From JBBSVE01 sp038233815 (GTDB taxonomy: Bacteria > Pseudomonadota > Alphaproteobacteria > Rhodobacterales > Rhodobacteraceae): DNA of 5,869 bases. The notes beneath the pieces are model-generated. The model saw only the letters and a program-made list of their open reading frames with translations, ran no database searches and was not told where the DNA came from. This document shows, in pieces, positions 5,328 to 5,869 of the stretch; the first letter of the stretch is position 1; the number at the start of each line of letters is the position of its first letter. Location: positions 1 to 5,869 of the forward strand of contig JBBSVE010000177.1 in assembly GCA_038233815.1 (NCBI GenBank), in the 5' to 3' direction. A program made the translations under genes and the position numbers.

Positions 5328-5869
5328 TCAGATTGCGAGGCCCTGCATCAGGCGCGGCAGATCACCCTCCAACCCCGCCGCCGTGCGGATGAATCGACGG
5401 CGCAAGCCGGGCAGCCTGCCGACCGCGCCGAGGCCCAGATCGCGACCGAGCCTCAGAACCGGATTGTCGTTGGAGAACAGTCGGTTGATCGTATCCATCC
5501 CCATCGCCATCGCAGTGGTGTCGAAGCGGCGCCAGCGTTCATAGCGTTGCAGCACATCGGCCGCACCCACATCCTCGCCCCGGCGGCGGGCGAGGACCAG
5601 CACCTCGGCCAGCGCGCCCACGTCGCGGAGCCCGAGGTTCAGACCTTGCCCCGCCAGCGGATGGACTCCGTGCGCCGCATCCCCCACCAGCGCCAGCCGC
5701 GGAGCGACGAAGCTGTTGGCGAGGCTCAGCGACAGCGGGTAGGTGAACCGCGTGCCGGTCAGCGCGATCTCACCCAAGAAATCGCCGAACCGGGGCCGCA
5801 GGGCCGCGAGGTAATCGGCGTCGGACAGGGCCTGCACCTCGGCTGCGCGGGCCTCCGTCTCGGCCCACA
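5328..5869 (-). CDS. UbiH/UbiF/COQ6-family FAD-dependent hydroxylase, 5' end outside the window
   Basis: About 179 C-terminal residues are present out of roughly 400 in the family. The diagnostic motif LALVGDAAHGVHPLAGQGLNLG holds the GD of the second FAD-binding site; it is coded at about 5632-5697. After it come GLRDVGALAEVL and DNPVLRLGRDLGLG, as in ubiquinone ring hydroxylases. The part before it (WAETEARAAEV, then FLGEIALTGTRFTYPLS) also fits. The family uses FAD, NAD(P)H and oxygen to hydroxylate the aromatic ring during ubiquinone synthesis at the inner membrane. Which position is hydroxylated cannot be told from this fragment, so I give no symbol. The stop TGA (complement of 5328-5330) faces the Trm112-like gene at 9 nt. 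The reading frame continues past the right edge. Confidence 0.93.
   Translation of the reverse strand, partial: WAETEARAAEVQALSDADYLAALRPRFGDFLGEIALTGTRFTYPLSLSLANSFVAPRLALVGDAAHGVHPLAGQGLNLGLRDVGALAEVLVLARRRGEDVGAADVLQRYERWRRFDTTAMAMGMDTINRLFSNDNPVLRLGRDLGLGAVGRLPGLRRRFIRTAAGLEGDLPRLMQGLAI

Overview
This is a GC-rich, gene-dense stretch of chromosome. It most likely comes from an alphaproteobacterium of the Rhodobacteraceae (Roseobacter/Rhodobacter type). That placement rests on protein style: a RibA-type protein with a long N-terminal extension, a CnoX/YbbN thioredoxin with an active WCGPC motif, and the order thioredoxin-TPR / LON-domain protein / Trm112-like protein facing a UbiH-type hydroxylase. 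It is inferred from motifs and remembered family sequences, not from a search. I see no transposase, phage gene, CRISPR array, tRNA or rRNA.

Layout. 1-963 (-): a GTP cyclohydrolase II (RibA)-type gene cut by the left edge. 1111-1797 (+): a complete OmpR-family response regulator with no kinase beside it. 1798-1989: a gap with a strong rho-independent terminator and, before it, a hairpin and an anti-Shine-Dalgarno-like CCTCCC, possibly a small RNA. 1990-2784 (+): exodeoxyribonuclease III. 2781-3416 (-): an SGNH/GDSL arylesterase-like hydrolase whose stop codon overlaps that of the exonuclease in one CTAG. 3417-3555: a divergent promoter region with a perfect 14-bp palindrome. 3556-5318 (+): a probable three-gene operon of CnoX/YbbN-like thioredoxin, LON-domain protein and Trm112-like protein, the last two overlapping by 4 nt. 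5328-5869 (-): the C-terminal part of a UbiH/COQ6-type FAD hydroxylase, cut by the right edge.

Most genes are ordinary housekeeping functions: riboflavin synthesis, signalling, DNA repair, proteostasis and ubiquinone synthesis. The main anomaly is in the RibA-type gene. Its reading frame is open and its zinc cysteines are intact, but about 30 residues are missing between the conserved DTV and RLLT blocks. In E. coli RibA this interval holds the catalytic Asp126 and Arg128. The protein as written should lack GTP cyclohydrolase II activity. Its N-terminal half resembles a RibB domain without the acidic catalytic motif, so it may be a pseudoenzyme, a decaying paralogue or a sequence artefact. 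I found no convincing new multi-gene system.
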